A stretch of 64,000 bases of DNA from Brachyspira hampsonii (GCF_001746205.1 NZ_MDCO01000009.1:362544-426543), one strand, 5' to 3'; positions 9,534-18,747 are shown, numbered from the stretch's first letter. Translations and numbers: made by a program. The notes: a model not told the origin generated them from the sequence alone.

Positions 9534-10232
9534 TCATAAAAATTGAATATAAGGTATAAGTAAAACAAGTAAAATAGAATAAATTAAAGCAGGAAGAAAA
9601 TCTCCTGTTTTTATTTTAGTTAATTTTAATAAATTTATTCCTATCATCATAACTGTAGCTCCGCCGACAGCAGAAACTTCATTAAGCATTGTTTCAGAAA
9701 CATAAGGCTCTAAAAAAGATGAAAGTATAGTTAAAGCACCTTGATATACAAATATGCTTATTATAGAAAAAGCAACTCCTATACCATAAACTGTAGACAT
9801 AAATACTGCAACAAATCCGTCTATTACACTTTTAGTGAATATTAAATCATATATACCCTGAGTTCCTGCCTGAAATGACCCTAATATAGACATAGAGCCT
9901 GAACAGAAAAGTATTGAAGAAGTTAAAAATCCTAAAGCAAAATTACCTGAATTTTCCTTAAAAGCAAATTTATTTTTTAAGAACTCGCCGAAAGATTCTA
10001 TTTTTTCTTCTATCCTAAAAAATGTGCCTGTAACTCCTCCAAGCATTATTGACACAGCAAATATCAATATATGCTTTGTAATTATAGCCATAGTTATACC
10101 GATAGTAAGAGATATTATACCTGCTGCTATAAAAACAGGTTCTTCATACCTTTTTGATAATTTATTTTTAAATGCAAAACCTATAACAGAACCTACAAGA
10201 ACTGCTATCATATTAACGAAAACAGCTATCAT
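9534..10232 (-). CDS. DUF554 family integral membrane protein
   Basis: 232 residues with about six to seven hydrophobic helices. The N-terminus MIAVFVNMIAVLVGSVIGF and the segments IMLGGVTGTFFRIEEKIE, LFCSGSMSILGSFQAGTQG and GGATVMMIGINLL match the DUF554 (YqgA/YdfK) family, conserved membrane proteins of unknown transport role. Length is normal for the family. Confidence 0.85.
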   Translation of the reverse strand: MIAVFVNMIAVLVGSVIGFAFKNKLSKRYEEPVFIAAGIISLTIGITMAIITKHILIFAVSIMLGGVTGTFFRIEEKIESFGEFLKNKFAFKENSGNFALGFLTSSILFCSGSMSILGSFQAGTQGIYDLIFTKSVIDGFVAVFMSTVYGIGVAFSIISIFVYQGALTILSSFLEPYVSETMLNEVSAVGGATVMMIGINLLKLTKIKTGDFLPALIYSILLVLLIPYIQFL

Positions 10233-10307
10233 ACTTTAATCCTAACATTATTATGATATATAATTTGCTATATAAATTAAATAATATAATACTTCTTTTA
10301 AATTTTA

Positions 10308-10841
10308 TCAACAGTAATTTTTAATGCTTTCATAAAATTTTTTAAAAGTATTATCAATACTATCTTCCCAACTGTTATGAGTGAATATAATATGTGATGA
10401 TTCTCTGTATAAACTGTCTCTTTGCTTAGATAATTCCAATAATTTATTTTTATCCTTTGCAAGAAGAGGTCTTTGGGCAGGATCTATATTTTCAAGTATG
10501 ATCTCAGGTTTTCTATCTACAAAAATAGTAAATCCTTTATCCCTCATAATATTTCTATTTTTTTCAGAGAGAACTATACCTCCGCCTGTAGATATAACAG
10601 CATTACTTAAAAGACTTAATTCATGCAATACTTCACTTTCAATATTTCTAAAATAATCCTCTCCATTATTAGCAAAAATATCTGTTATAGTTCTACCCTC
10701 TTTATTTTCTATAAAAGAATCCATATCGTACAGATTATAATTTAATTTTTCAGCAAGCATTTTTGATAATGCACTTTTTCCGCATCCAGGCAAACCTATA
10801 ATAAATATAATTTTATTATTTTTTATATTTTTATTATTCAT
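10308..10841 (-). CDS. aroK: Shikimate kinase
   Basis: Phosphorylates shikimate at the 3-position in chorismate synthesis. 177 residues from the ATG at 10841. Walker A is GLPGCGKS, the shikimate-binding Asp motif is YDMDSFIE, the substrate-loop motif is STGGGIV, and the lid carries AQRPLLA. The ATG overlaps the pheA stop by 8 nt, with GGGTG upstream inside pheA, so translation is probably coupled. A GTG at 10850 in the same frame is an alternative start. With pheA it forms a two-gene aromatic amino acid operon. Confidence 0.9.
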   Translation of the reverse strand: MNNKNIKNNKIIFIIGLPGCGKSALSKMLAEKLNYNLYDMDSFIENKEGRTITDIFANNGEDYFRNIESEVLHELSLLSNAVISTGGGIVLSEKNRNIMRDKGFTIFVDRKPEIILENIDPAQRPLLAKDKNKLLELSKQRDSLYRESSHIIFTHNSWEDSIDNTFKKFYESIKNYC

Positions 10842-11958
10842 TATAAACACCCAAAATAATTAAATTTTCAACACTTTTTCTAAACTCTTCAAACTTTGAC
10901 TCATTCTTTTTAAAATCACCTGTCATATCAATATAAAAATAATACTGCCATTTTCTTTCAACATGCGGACGGCTCACTATAGAAGTTAAATTAAAACTTT
11001 TTAATTTCTCCAAAGAATCCGCCAAACTTCCTTCTTCATGCGGCAGAAGAAATCTGATAGTCATTTTATTGCCTGTCGTTAAAGCATTATCATAATTAGC
11101 AACTATAATGAAACGAGTGGTATTGCCTTTAATATTTTCAATATTTTCTTCAAGCATTTCTAAATCATAAATTTTGCAAGAATGCTTATTAGAAATGGAA
11201 GCCATTGTTTTATCATCTCCATTAGAAACTATGAATGCTGCCTCTGCTGTATTAGATGCTGTTAACTCTTTAAAATTATTTTCTTTTATAAAATTAGAGC
11301 ATTGCTTTAAAGCCTGATGATGAGATATTACTTTTTTAATATCTTTTATACTAGTACCTTTTTTTGCCATAAGTCCGTATTCTATAGGAAGATAAACTTC
11401 TCCGACTATTTTACAATTATAATCAGCGAGTATATCCAAAACTTCATTAACCATTCCTGTGGAAGAATTTTCTAAAGGCAAAACTCCATAATAACATTCT
11501 CCGCTTCTTATACTCTCAAGTACATCATCAAAATGTTCCTTCTTTACTAGTTTAGCATTCTCCCCGAAAAATTTTAAAGCAGCTTCATGTCCGTTTCCGC
11601 CTTCTCTGCCCTGATATACTACTTTTTCATCGTATTTTATCTTTTTTTTATTATCATCTATTTTATCTCCTGATGAATTATATTCGTCAATTAAATGTTT
11701 CTGCAGCTGTTTTGATGTATACATTATATCATTATAAATAGTGGTAATTAATCCTGATAATTCTTTATTTTCAAGTAATTCTATTTTTTTTTCTATTACT
11801 TCTTTTTCTCTTTTAGGATCGAATATAGGGGCATCATATTTCTTTTTTGTCTCACCTACTTTCAAACTTATTTTCATTCTTTCATCTATCAAATTTACTA
11901 TCTGCTTATCTATTCTATCAATTTCTTTTCTTAATTCCTGTAATTCATCATTGAGCAT
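10834..11958 (-). CDS. pheA: Bifunctional chorismate mutase / prephenate dehydratase
   Basis: 374 residues in three domains. The AroQ-type chorismate mutase (about 1-90) begins LQELRKEIDRIDKQIVNLID. The prephenate dehydratase (about 112-280) has YQGREGGNGHEAA, PLENSSTGMVNEV, SHHQALKQC and the catalytic NTTRF. A C-terminal ACT domain (about 290-365) presumably binds phenylalanine, although its usual GALxxAL/ESRP motifs read GSLADSL and VSRP. It converts chorismate to phenylpyruvate. It overlaps aroK. Confidence 0.93.
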   Translation of the reverse strand: MLNDELQELRKEIDRIDKQIVNLIDERMKISLKVGETKKKYDAPIFDPKREKEVIEKKIELLENKELSGLITTIYNDIMYTSKQLQKHLIDEYNSSGDKIDDNKKKIKYDEKVVYQGREGGNGHEAALKFFGENAKLVKKEHFDDVLESIRSGECYYGVLPLENSSTGMVNEVLDILADYNCKIVGEVYLPIEYGLMAKKGTSIKDIKKVISHHQALKQCSNFIKENNFKELTASNTAEAAFIVSNGDDKTMASISNKHSCKIYDLEMLEENIENIKGNTTRFIIVANYDNALTTGNKMTIRFLLPHEEGSLADSLEKLKSFNLTSIVSRPHVERKWQYYFYIDMTGDFKKNESKFEEFRKSVENLIILGVYNE

Positions 11959-12059
11959 AATTATATCCCTTTTATAAATTTAGATATTTAAGATTATACT
12001 AAATAGATCTCAAATTGTAAAGGATTTTATTTTTTATAAGTTATATAAAGCTATAAATT

Positions 12060-12395
12060 TAATAAAAGCTAGGGCGGGTGCTTTGATATCCATATAAAAC
12101 AAAAAACAAAATTAAATTTTAATTTCAAAATACATTAATAAATATAATGGGCGGGGAATTAGAAAAAAATTCAAAAGAAAATTTATTTTAATCCCCACCC
12201 TTTAAAATTTATAGTTTACTCTGTAATATGTATTTTATTTATATTGATAACTAATCAAGAAAAAGCATGCCCACCCAAGCATTTTTTAAATTTTATGTCT
12301 TTTAACTGCACGCGATAAATAGAATTCTAATTTATAGTGAACTATGTAATTGCTGACTAACTTTATTTATGCAGCAAGTTCAACGCGTGGTAAAA
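12060..12395. repeat. GC-island palindromic repeat, copy A (fills the pheA-lipoprotein gap)
   Basis: A non-coding stretch with short GC islands in otherwise very AT-rich DNA. Islands are GGGCGGG (12072-12078), GGGCGGGG (12149-12156), CCCCACCC (12193-12200), GCATGCCCACCC (12265-12276), CACGCG (12309-12314) and CGCGTG (12384-12389). The second and third can pair, as can the last two. The same series occurs near 57.3 kb (collinear) and 50.1 kb (rearranged). The gap 11959-12059 shows no feature. Confidence 0.75.
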
Positions 12396-12407
12396 TTATT
12401 TTAAAGC

Positions 12408-12443
12408 AAAACCTGTCATAATAAAACTATTAAGACAGGTTTT
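12408..12443 (-). terminator. Bidirectional-looking terminator after the 120-residue lipoprotein
   Basis: Perfect 10-bp stem AAAACCTGTC (12408-12417) / GACAGGTTTT (12434-12443), downstream of the leftward gene ending at 12464. Confidence 0.75.
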
Positions 12444-12463
12444 TATTATAATACTGATAATTT

Positions 12464-12826
12464 TTAATTAACTTTAGTCATCTCTATATTCATTCCGCCT
12501 TGATTCATAATACAATTTGAAGCATCTTTAAATGTAAGAGTTATTGTATATCCTTGTATGCTAAACTCATACACTTCATTACCTTTGTCTGTTATCTGAT
12601 TTTTTTGTATAGTTGTACCTTCAGAATCGTCCATAAGAATTGAACCATCAGCATTTATTGTAAAAGTACCCCCATAAGGTTTACTAGTATCTTTAGGCTG
12701 CCAATTTCCTTGATATGTTTCTATACCTTTATTAGGTGTAGGATCTGTAGTCTTATTACTGCATCCAATCATTAAAAAACTTGATAAAATTATGGCAGCA
12801 GCAATTGATAAAATTTTTTTAGTCAT
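12464..12826 (-). CDS. Small lipoprotein
   Basis: 120 residues: signal peptide with lipobox LMIGC (Cys22), then a Thr/Asn-rich linker. A short beta-rich domain begins at YQGNWQPKD and contains TFTINADGSI, as in small lipocalin-like or META-like domains. A related lipoprotein lies at 16819-17271 (YAGTWNL, ITINNDGSM). It has its own terminator. The function is unknown. Confidence 0.78.
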   Translation of the reverse strand: MTKKILSIAAAIILSSFLMIGCSNKTTDPTPNKGIETYQGNWQPKDTSKPYGGTFTINADGSILMDDSEGTTIQKNQITDKGNEVYEFSIQGYTITLTFKDASNCIMNQGGMNIEMTKVN

Positions 12827-12975
12827 TTTGAAATCTCCTATTTTTTATTTATAACAATTAAAGATTTTTTATTACCTTTAATAAGTTATCAAATGTTTAA
12901 AAGCATTTACCTATATTAAATATATTTGCTCTTTATTCAATATTATTAATCAATAAAGTATGCACCTAAGTATGG

Positions 12976-13722
12976 TTAGGTATGATTTTTATTTTCGCTT
13001 ATGATACTGTAAAACTGTTTAGAGAACTTTTTTCTGTCAAAACAATTATTATCATAAGAATTGTACAAACTTAAAAGTATTAATGATAATAACAATATTC
13101 TTGCTTCATCAGTATTTAAATTACTCTTTTTATAATCATTTAATATAGTGTTTAAATACTTATCATTAAAAGTGTCTTTAAAATCAGCGTCATTGATATT
13201 AAATATTTTTTTCACTTCAGTGCATATAGAACTTACAAGCTTATCTTCTATATGATGTATGTTTTTTACAATATCTTTCATCTTCATAAATAACTCTTTG
13301 TTTTTTATTATTTTTGATAAGAAAAGTATTTCAAAAGATTTATTTTCAAAAATAATATTTTCTATCTCTCTTATCTCAAGTCCGTATGATTTTAATTTTA
13401 CTATCTCCCTTACAATATCAAGATGCTCAATTATGTAGTATCTGCTTTCTGTTCTAACCATTCCTTTTTCTACTCTGTATGCTGGAAGAATTTCTTTATT
13501 ATCCCATTCTCTTAATAAATTAATGCTCATATTCTTTATATTATTTTCTTCAAGAAGTTTCAAAAACTCTCCTATAGACATTAATCTTTTTTTGCTCCTT
13601 AAAATAAATGAATATTTTGGCAGAGTATATTTTTTGCTTTTTATAAAATAGTGCAAATCAGAATGGTTTATATCTCTTTTAGCATTTATATCAATATTAT
13701 TGTTTTCATCTCTTCTAGCCAT
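12976..13722 (-). CDS. MerR-like DNA-binding protein
   Basis: 248 residues. After a charged N-terminus of about 45 residues comes a MerR-type winged helix. MSIGEFLKLLEEN and SINLLREWDNKEILPAYR lead into TESRYYIIEHLDIVREI and LKSYGLEIREIENII, the order seen in MerR (LRYYEEKGLL, RYY, L-x-I-x-x-L-x-x-x-G). The C-terminal half is Lys/Asn/Ile-rich and helical, with no recognisable effector domain. The broken gene at 15.1-16.7 kb carries a similar LPSYR...TRYY module, so the two are probably related. Target unknown. Confidence 0.65.
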   Translation of the reverse strand: MARRDENNNIDINAKRDINHSDLHYFIKSKKYTLPKYSFILRSKKRLMSIGEFLKLLEENNIKNMSINLLREWDNKEILPAYRVEKGMVRTESRYYIIEHLDIVREIVKLKSYGLEIREIENIIFENKSFEILFLSKIIKNKELFMKMKDIVKNIHHIEDKLVSSICTEVKKIFNINDADFKDTFNDKYLNTILNDYKKSNLNTDEARILLLSLILLSLYNSYDNNCFDRKKFSKQFYSIISENKNHT

Positions 13723-13754
13723 TTTACATTTACCTTATTTTTATAAAGTCAAAA

Positions 13755-14036
13755 TTAAAAAGTTATAATCATAGAGCCGTTAGCTGTTTTTTTATTTAAT
13801 TTATATTGATAACCTAAATATTTATATTTTTGAGCTTGTCTTAAAACAACATATTTCAAAATAGGTTTGTTATTCTCACTATGAAGCCCTCTTCCAAATA
13901 CCACCTCCATATCAATGCTTAAACTATCTCCAAATACTATTTTTAATATATACAGTATCTTTAATAAATTTATGAAGCAGCTTCTTACTTCTTTTGCTCT
14001 TTTTCCATGCAAGTCAATAAATAAGTAAATGTTCAT
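13755..14036 (-). CDS. Smr-domain protein
   Basis: 93 residues, close to a bare Smr (small MutS-related) domain. It begins IDLHGKRAKEV (the DLHG motif). Further on VVFGRGLHSENNKPILKYVV matches the GRGxHS...LK core, and it ends NGSMIITF, the usual last strand. Smr domains bind or nick nucleic acids. It is 32 nt upstream of the MerR-like gene on the same strand, with ribosome-site-like AAGGAGAT before its ATG. Confidence 0.8.
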   Translation of the reverse strand: MNIYLFIDLHGKRAKEVRSCFINLLKILYILKIVFGDSLSIDMEVVFGRGLHSENNKPILKYVVLRQAQKYKYLGYQYKLNKKTANGSMIITF

Positions 14037-14135
14037 TATACAATCTCCTTAAATATTATTATTAATTTTTTTAATACCTCGCTATCATTAGATATAAACT
14101 TTTTTATACTAATTTTAATTGTTTATAATTTTTTA

Positions 14136-14166
14136 CCGCCCCAAACTAATAAATAATTTGAAGCGG
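14136..14166 (-). other. RNA hairpin downstream of the 42-residue protein gene
   Basis: In leftward RNA CCGCTTCAAA (14166-14157) pairs with TTTGGGGCGG (14145-14136) over all ten positions, counting two G-U wobbles. No T run follows, so it is not a standard terminator. It may stabilise the mRNA end. Confidence 0.5.
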
Positions 14167-14188
14167 CTTACAGAAAAAATTTTATTTA

Positions 14189-14317
14189 TTATTTTTTCTG
14201 ATTAGGGTTCATCTGTTTACCTCTGTTGCCTTGATTCTTATCATAGGTAATATTGGTTCCATATGTACCTTTATTGGCATTTGAAATGTCAGCATTATGA
14301 TTGTTTTTTTTGCTCAT
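14189..14317 (-). CDS. 42-residue hydrophilic protein
   Basis: ATG at 14317-14315 and stop at 14191-14189, with an unusually strong ribosome site AAGGAGGAGC 3 nt upstream. The sequence is Asn/Lys/Gly-rich: it starts MSKKNNHNADISNANKG, includes YGTNITYDKNQGNRG and ends KQMNPNQKK. It is likely unfolded. I recall similar short NPNxGTxGTN...QGNRGKQMNPN proteins in diverse bacteria, but have not checked this. The strong ribosome site argues it is real and well expressed. A stable hairpin follows it. Confidence 0.7.
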   Translation of the reverse strand: MSKKNNHNADISNANKGTYGTNITYDKNQGNRGKQMNPNQKK

Positions 14318-14457
14318 ATTGCTCCTCCTTAAAAATATAATTTTTAGTTAGGCTAAATACTTTTATCTAACCATAGTTATATATTAGTACCTTTATATGT
14401 TTTTAGCTATTGACATATTCGTATGGAGGTCAATCAAGAATTTTTTTTTGATTTTTT

Positions 14458-15114
14458 TTAAATATTTTTTATAGGAATTTCTAATTGTCTGTATATATTA
14501 TAGAAATTATTGATTTTTTTAATTATATCTTCTGTACTATCAGAGTTTAATTTATATTCTTCTTCCAAAAATGAGTAGAATAATTTATTTAAAGTATCTT
14601 CTGAATTATTAATATATTCTTGTCCATTATTATATAATCTTATTTTCTTATTATTTAATTCTATCTCTTTTTTTATTAATTTGTATGCTTTAAACTCTTT
14701 TATATTTTCTTCTATATCAGAAAATTTATCTTTAATTTTATTATTAATAAAACCTAATAAACCTATTATTTTTATATCTTTAGCTGAATTGAAATTATTA
14801 ATAATATTAATGTCATGCAAATATTCAATAACTTTTTCAATTTCATTGACAGTGCTTTTTATTTTTATAATTTCTTTTATTATTGATTGATAGACTTCAA
14901 ATTCTTTTATATTTTCTTCTATATTTATAAATTTTTCTTCATCTTGAATTAAATAACAAATATAATTTATTAATTCTAAAAGTTTATAACAATCATATTT
15001 TTTATATTCTTTATAATCAATAATATTAATAAAGTATAAATTATTAAGCATTCTATTAAACTTATTAATATCATTTTTTATTTTTTTAAATTCTTCTTTA
15101 TAGCTAATTCCCAA
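14458..15114 (-). pseudogene. Third segment of a frameshifted MerR-like gene (218 codons)
   Basis: Open frame from a TTG at 15114 with no ribosome site, overlapping the preceding segment by 37 nt. It encodes a Lys/Asn/Ile/Glu-rich, helical sequence with two copies of an IEENIKEF(E/K)xYxxIKKEI-like motif. It is most simply read as the 3' end of the segment at 15078-16301 after a -1 shift at TTTAAAA (15090-15084), just before that segment's TAA. If both shifts in this gene are made, the product is about 743 residues. It could also be a coupled separate gene with a TTG start. Confidence 0.5.
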
Positions 15115-16301
15115 ATTAAATATTCTGATATCTGGATTTTTTCTCTCTCTTCTCTTATTTTTATTCTAGTTTTTATATAATCTTTTTCATCTCTATGATA
15201 TCCTACAATATTGTATGCAATACTCATCAATATAAACTTATAATAATAAATATATATTTCTTTATAATCATATATTGAATAATTTTTAATTATTTTTTCT
15301 TCATCTTGATAATAATAAATATTATAGTCAATGATACCATAATCTTTTATATTATATTTTTTTGCTGTTTCATTATTTAAATAAAATTTGTAGAATCTAT
15401 AAATATTATGATTTCTAAGTGTATTATATTTATAAATGTAAAGCTCTATTATTTTTACATATTCTTCTTCATTTATAATTTTTTTATCAGTAAATAAATA
15501 ACCTATAAAATATCTTAAATAATAAAAAACGCTGTCATAGTATAAAATGCCTTTTTGTAAATGTTCATCTTCTTCTTTTATATTATAGTTTTTATTATCT
15601 CTTATCAGACTAAGTATTGTATTATGCAAATAAAATATAGTATTCTCTAAGTCTTTTATTTGTATATTTTCAAAATTATTAAATATATTTTTTATATCGA
15701 TTTTTTTTATTTCTTTTTGTCTTTCTTTATCATCACTTATATTTAAAATAATTTCCTTTATATATTTTTCACTTTCAATAGTATATATATTTGATTTTAA
15801 TATCTTATCAAAATTAAATATCTCTTTTGCTATATCTTCAGTATCATCTAAATAACTTATATTTCTTATAAATACAAAATCCGTACTTTTTATATCTTTG
15901 TATATTCTTAATATTTCATCTAATACTATTAAACTTTCTAATGTATAATATCTCGTTTTCTTAGGCTTCTTAGGTTTCTTCTTTTCCTCATCTTCTTCAT
16001 TTTTCTTATCTTCTTTATTTAATCTATATGAAGGAAGAATTGAAACAGTTTTTTTATTGTTATCAAAATATTCCTGCATTACTTTCTTCAATTTTTCAAT
16101 CTCTCTCTCTTTGATTATAAGTTCAAAATTGTTGTTTTTTATATCTTTTATAATATCTTTATAATTTCTTTCTTTATTAAAAAATGTGGAATTTTCATAT
16201 ATTAATTTATAAGGGCTTATTATTTTATTAATTATTTCATATATATAAGTGTAACTGAATTGCTCATAAGATTTTAAATTATTATATAATTCTAAAAACA
16301 C
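15078..16301 (-). pseudogene. Middle segment of a frameshifted MerR-like gene (407 codons)
   Basis: A long open frame whose only early start is a GTG at 16301 without a ribosome site. The frame is open further upstream to the A8 tract at 16439-16432. There it meets the 92-residue segment in the neighbouring frame, and one extra A joins them into 536 codons. It contains FDNNKKTVSILPSYR, then a Lys/Glu-rich run of about 20 residues, then TRYYTLESLIVLDEI. This is the same pattern as the MerR-like helix-turn-helix at 12976-13722. The rest is Tyr/Ile/Asn/Lys-rich and helical. The product is unknown. Confidence 0.55.
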
Positions 16302-16408
16302 ACCTATTTCAAAAAAGCAAATTTTATTTTCATCTAAAAATAAATAAATATCATCTGTATAATTGGTATCTTTTTCTTTATAGATTAAATCTTTTTTTAA
16401 TTCTATTT

Positions 16409-16687
16409 CTATATATCTATATTTTTTTTAGATTCAGCTGTCTTACCAGGATTAATTGATACTAATAATACTTTTATATTATCATTTTCTTTTTTTAGAG
16501 CATTAATTTTATTTACTATATTTTTTAGAGAATGAAGAATATAATAATCATCATAGCGTTTATTTTTATTACCGCTGTATTGTACATATTTTGAACCTAT
16601 GTCTGAGCTGTATTTTTCTATTATATATCTTATATCTTTGTTTTTTATATTTAACTTTTCTGCTTTGCAATTTTTATTTGAAGCCAT
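16409..16687 (-). pseudogene. First segment of a frameshifted MerR-like gene (92 codons)
   Basis: Starts with an ATG at 16687 and ends at a stop just after an A8 tract (TCT AAA AAA AAT...). Its last meaningful residues are VLLVSINPGKTAESKK; the following frame then continues YRYIEIELKKDL into the 407-codon segment. This is the natural 5' end of the long gene, since it has the only ATG. The tract could vary in length (phase variation), could be read through by slippage, or could be a sequencing error. Confidence 0.55.
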
Positions 16688-16763
16688 TATAAAACTCTAA
16701 AAATATTTGCCTCATTTTACATTATTAATATTATTTTATCAATTAAATAAAATTAATTTGAAA

Positions 16764-16791
16764 ACAAAAAGGAGCTTTTTTAAAGCTCCTT
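16764..16791 (-). terminator. Terminator for the 150-residue lipoprotein
   Basis: On the minus strand AAGGAGCT (16791-16784) pairs with AGCTCCTT (16776-16769), followed by TTTTTGT. Confidence 0.85.
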
Positions 16792-16818
16792 AATAATTTT
16801 TATATTAAAATTTTATCA

Positions 16819-17271
16819 TTATTGTTTAATAAAAGTACCTTTATAATAAGTTCCATCCGTTTCATTTCCTTCATTATAGGTTACTTCTACTGTATTAGGT
16901 GTTACGGTAGTATTGAAAGTCATATTAAGTGAATATGTTACTTCTTGGGTAGAAGATCCAGAAGTAACTGTCTCTGTATGTTTAGCCATATACATATTTC
17001 CAATTTTTAATATCTCAGATGATGCGAAAGTAATGTTTTTCTTTCCAACTACATAATTAAAAGCCATAGAACCATCATTATTTATTGTAATAGTTGAGCT
17101 AATTAATTGTGAAGCACTATTATTTGGATCTAGATTCCAAGTTCCAGCATAAGTGCTTTCTATTCCTGTAATTGTTCCTGTAACTTCACCGGCTGCTTCT
17201 TTTAATTTTTCACAGCTTAAAGTAAATAAAACTGTAAATAATAAGGATGTGATTAATAATTTTTTTAACAT
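16819..17271 (-). CDS. Small lipoprotein
   Basis: 150 residues with lipobox LFTLSC (Cys20). A short helical linker precedes a beta-rich domain beginning YAGTWNLDPN with TITINNDGSMAF. This matches the organisation of the lipoprotein at 12464-12826. Strands rich in Thr/Val suggest a lipocalin-like small barrel. Function unknown. It has its own terminator. Confidence 0.78.
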   Translation of the reverse strand: MLKKLLITSLLFTVLFTLSCEKLKEAAGEVTGTITGIESTYAGTWNLDPNNSASQLISSTITINNDGSMAFNYVVGKKNITFASSEILKIGNMYMAKHTETVTSGSSTQEVTYSLNMTFNTTVTPNTVEVTYNEGNETDGTYYKGTFIKQ

Positions 17272-17633
17272 ATTTATCTCTATTTGTATTTATAAATTCA
17301 TATTATTTATAAATTTATTTTTTCTCAATAGCAAAATTAAATTTATTATGTATACTTTTTAGTATAGAAAATTGAAGAATATTCATCTTATGTAAAAGCA
17401 TTTTATTATAAAAAATAAACCTAAAAATTTTAAATCTTTAGAAGTATTATGGACTCATAAACAAGTATAATAATATTGTCTATATATTGTAAGTCAAATA
17501 TTATAGTATACATATTAAATAAAATTATCTTCATAATATAATACACATTTATAATGATTGATACAATTCTTTATTCCTACATTGCTTTTATTAAAAAATA
17601 TAGTAATATTTATGGCTATAGGAGTTTTTAAAT
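17272..17633. other. Intergenic gap, no feature seen
   Basis: About 360 nt of AT-rich DNA between two divergent genes. Presumably it holds the promoters of both. I saw no convincing -35/-10 pair, RNA fold, or repeat. Confidence 0.5.
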
Positions 17634-18518
17634 ATGAAAGATAAAAAAGAAGTTAATACAAATACTAATCATAAAAGTATAAATCATGATGAGGCTAATT
17701 TCTCACATGTATATTTTTATAAACTATTATTTGAAGAAAAACCAAAGCTGCCTAATATAGAATTAGTCAAACAGAAAATAAAAAAATTCTATGATGATAT
17801 AGAAGTCATATCATCAGAAGATGGTATTTACAGCATAGCAATAAATGATTTGAAAGTAAAATACAAAGATGATAAAGAAGTTCCTGCACAAATATTGATG
17901 CCCAATGCTTTTGAATTTGATTATACAACTATAAGCGATTATTATTATAGCCAGATGTGGGATATAAAAGACCCCAAAGAATTAATAAAAAACTGTAATT
18001 ATGAAATAATGCTTAGCGATTTTTTGGCGGCAGGACTTGATTATAAAGATAGAACAACACTTTTAAATAATTGGCTTTATACTGCATTACAGCTTTTTAA
18101 TAATTGTACAGCGGTATACAATGAGCAAAGCGGCAAACTCCTTCTTCCAGAACAAATACTCAATAATAATTATCCTAAAGATTTCAGATTTTTACTTTCT
18201 GGATTAAATATAAGACTTTTTAATGTAGAAAACTCTAATGATCTTATAGTTGATACTTTAGGAATGTATGCAATAGGTCTACCTGATATACAATATCATT
18301 TTCATGATCTAAATCCTAATGATATAATATCACATGCTTTAAATATAGCTGCTTATATATTTGATAAAGGCGATATTATAAAAAGCGGAGATACCATACA
18401 AAGCATATTTGAAAATGTACAATGGAAATGTCAGTATGAAAAATCTCTTCTAAAACCGCATAGAGAAATTTTGGATATTAATATGCTTGAATATGCTTCA
18501 GGAAAAAGACAGAATTAA
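17634..18518 (+). CDS. DUF4261 domain protein
   Basis: 294 residues, soluble. The C-terminal part matches the DUF4261 pattern: DTLGMYAIGLPDIQYHFHDL, then ISHALNIAAYIFDKGDIIKS, DTIQSIFENVQWKCQYEKSL and PHREILDI. The middle region (SQMWDIKDPKELIKNC, YEIMLSDFLAAGLDYKDR) also fits. The family's function is not known to me. The ribosome site is a weak AGGAG. It is monocistronic. Confidence 0.72.
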   Translation: MKDKKEVNTNTNHKSINHDEANFSHVYFYKLLFEEKPKLPNIELVKQKIKKFYDDIEVISSEDGIYSIAINDLKVKYKDDKEVPAQILMPNAFEFDYTTISDYYYSQMWDIKDPKELIKNCNYEIMLSDFLAAGLDYKDRTTLLNNWLYTALQLFNNCTAVYNEQSGKLLLPEQILNNNYPKDFRFLLSGLNIRLFNVENSNDLIVDTLGMYAIGLPDIQYHFHDLNPNDIISHALNIAAYIFDKGDIIKSGDTIQSIFENVQWKCQYEKSLLKPHREILDINMLEYASGKRQN

Positions 18519-18673
18519 TTATTAAAGTGAAAATATCTATATAATTTAACAAAAATAAACAAAATTACAATATTATAAGCATATCATGACAATATAAAAT
18601 ACCATATAGTAGTATTATACTATTTAGATTCTATAAATATATACAAAAAAATCACATATATGTCATAATAATA

Positions 18674-18702
18674 TTGAATTTGAATATATTTTTTCCTATA
18701 CT
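18674..18702 (+). promoter_or_regulatory. Promoter of the hydCBA operon
   Basis: TTGAAT (18674-18679), 17 nt spacer, TATACT (18697-18702), about 45 nt upstream of the hydC start. Confidence 0.65.
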
Positions 18703-18747
18703 ATAAGAATATCATTTGAATTTTTATTGTATAAACGGAGGTATATA

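Noticed and set aside
12060..12395. GC-rich islands as a tRNA or rRNA fragment
   Set aside because: No cloverleaf or T-loop (GTTCGA) motif; only the tRNA-Gln at 28895 has these.
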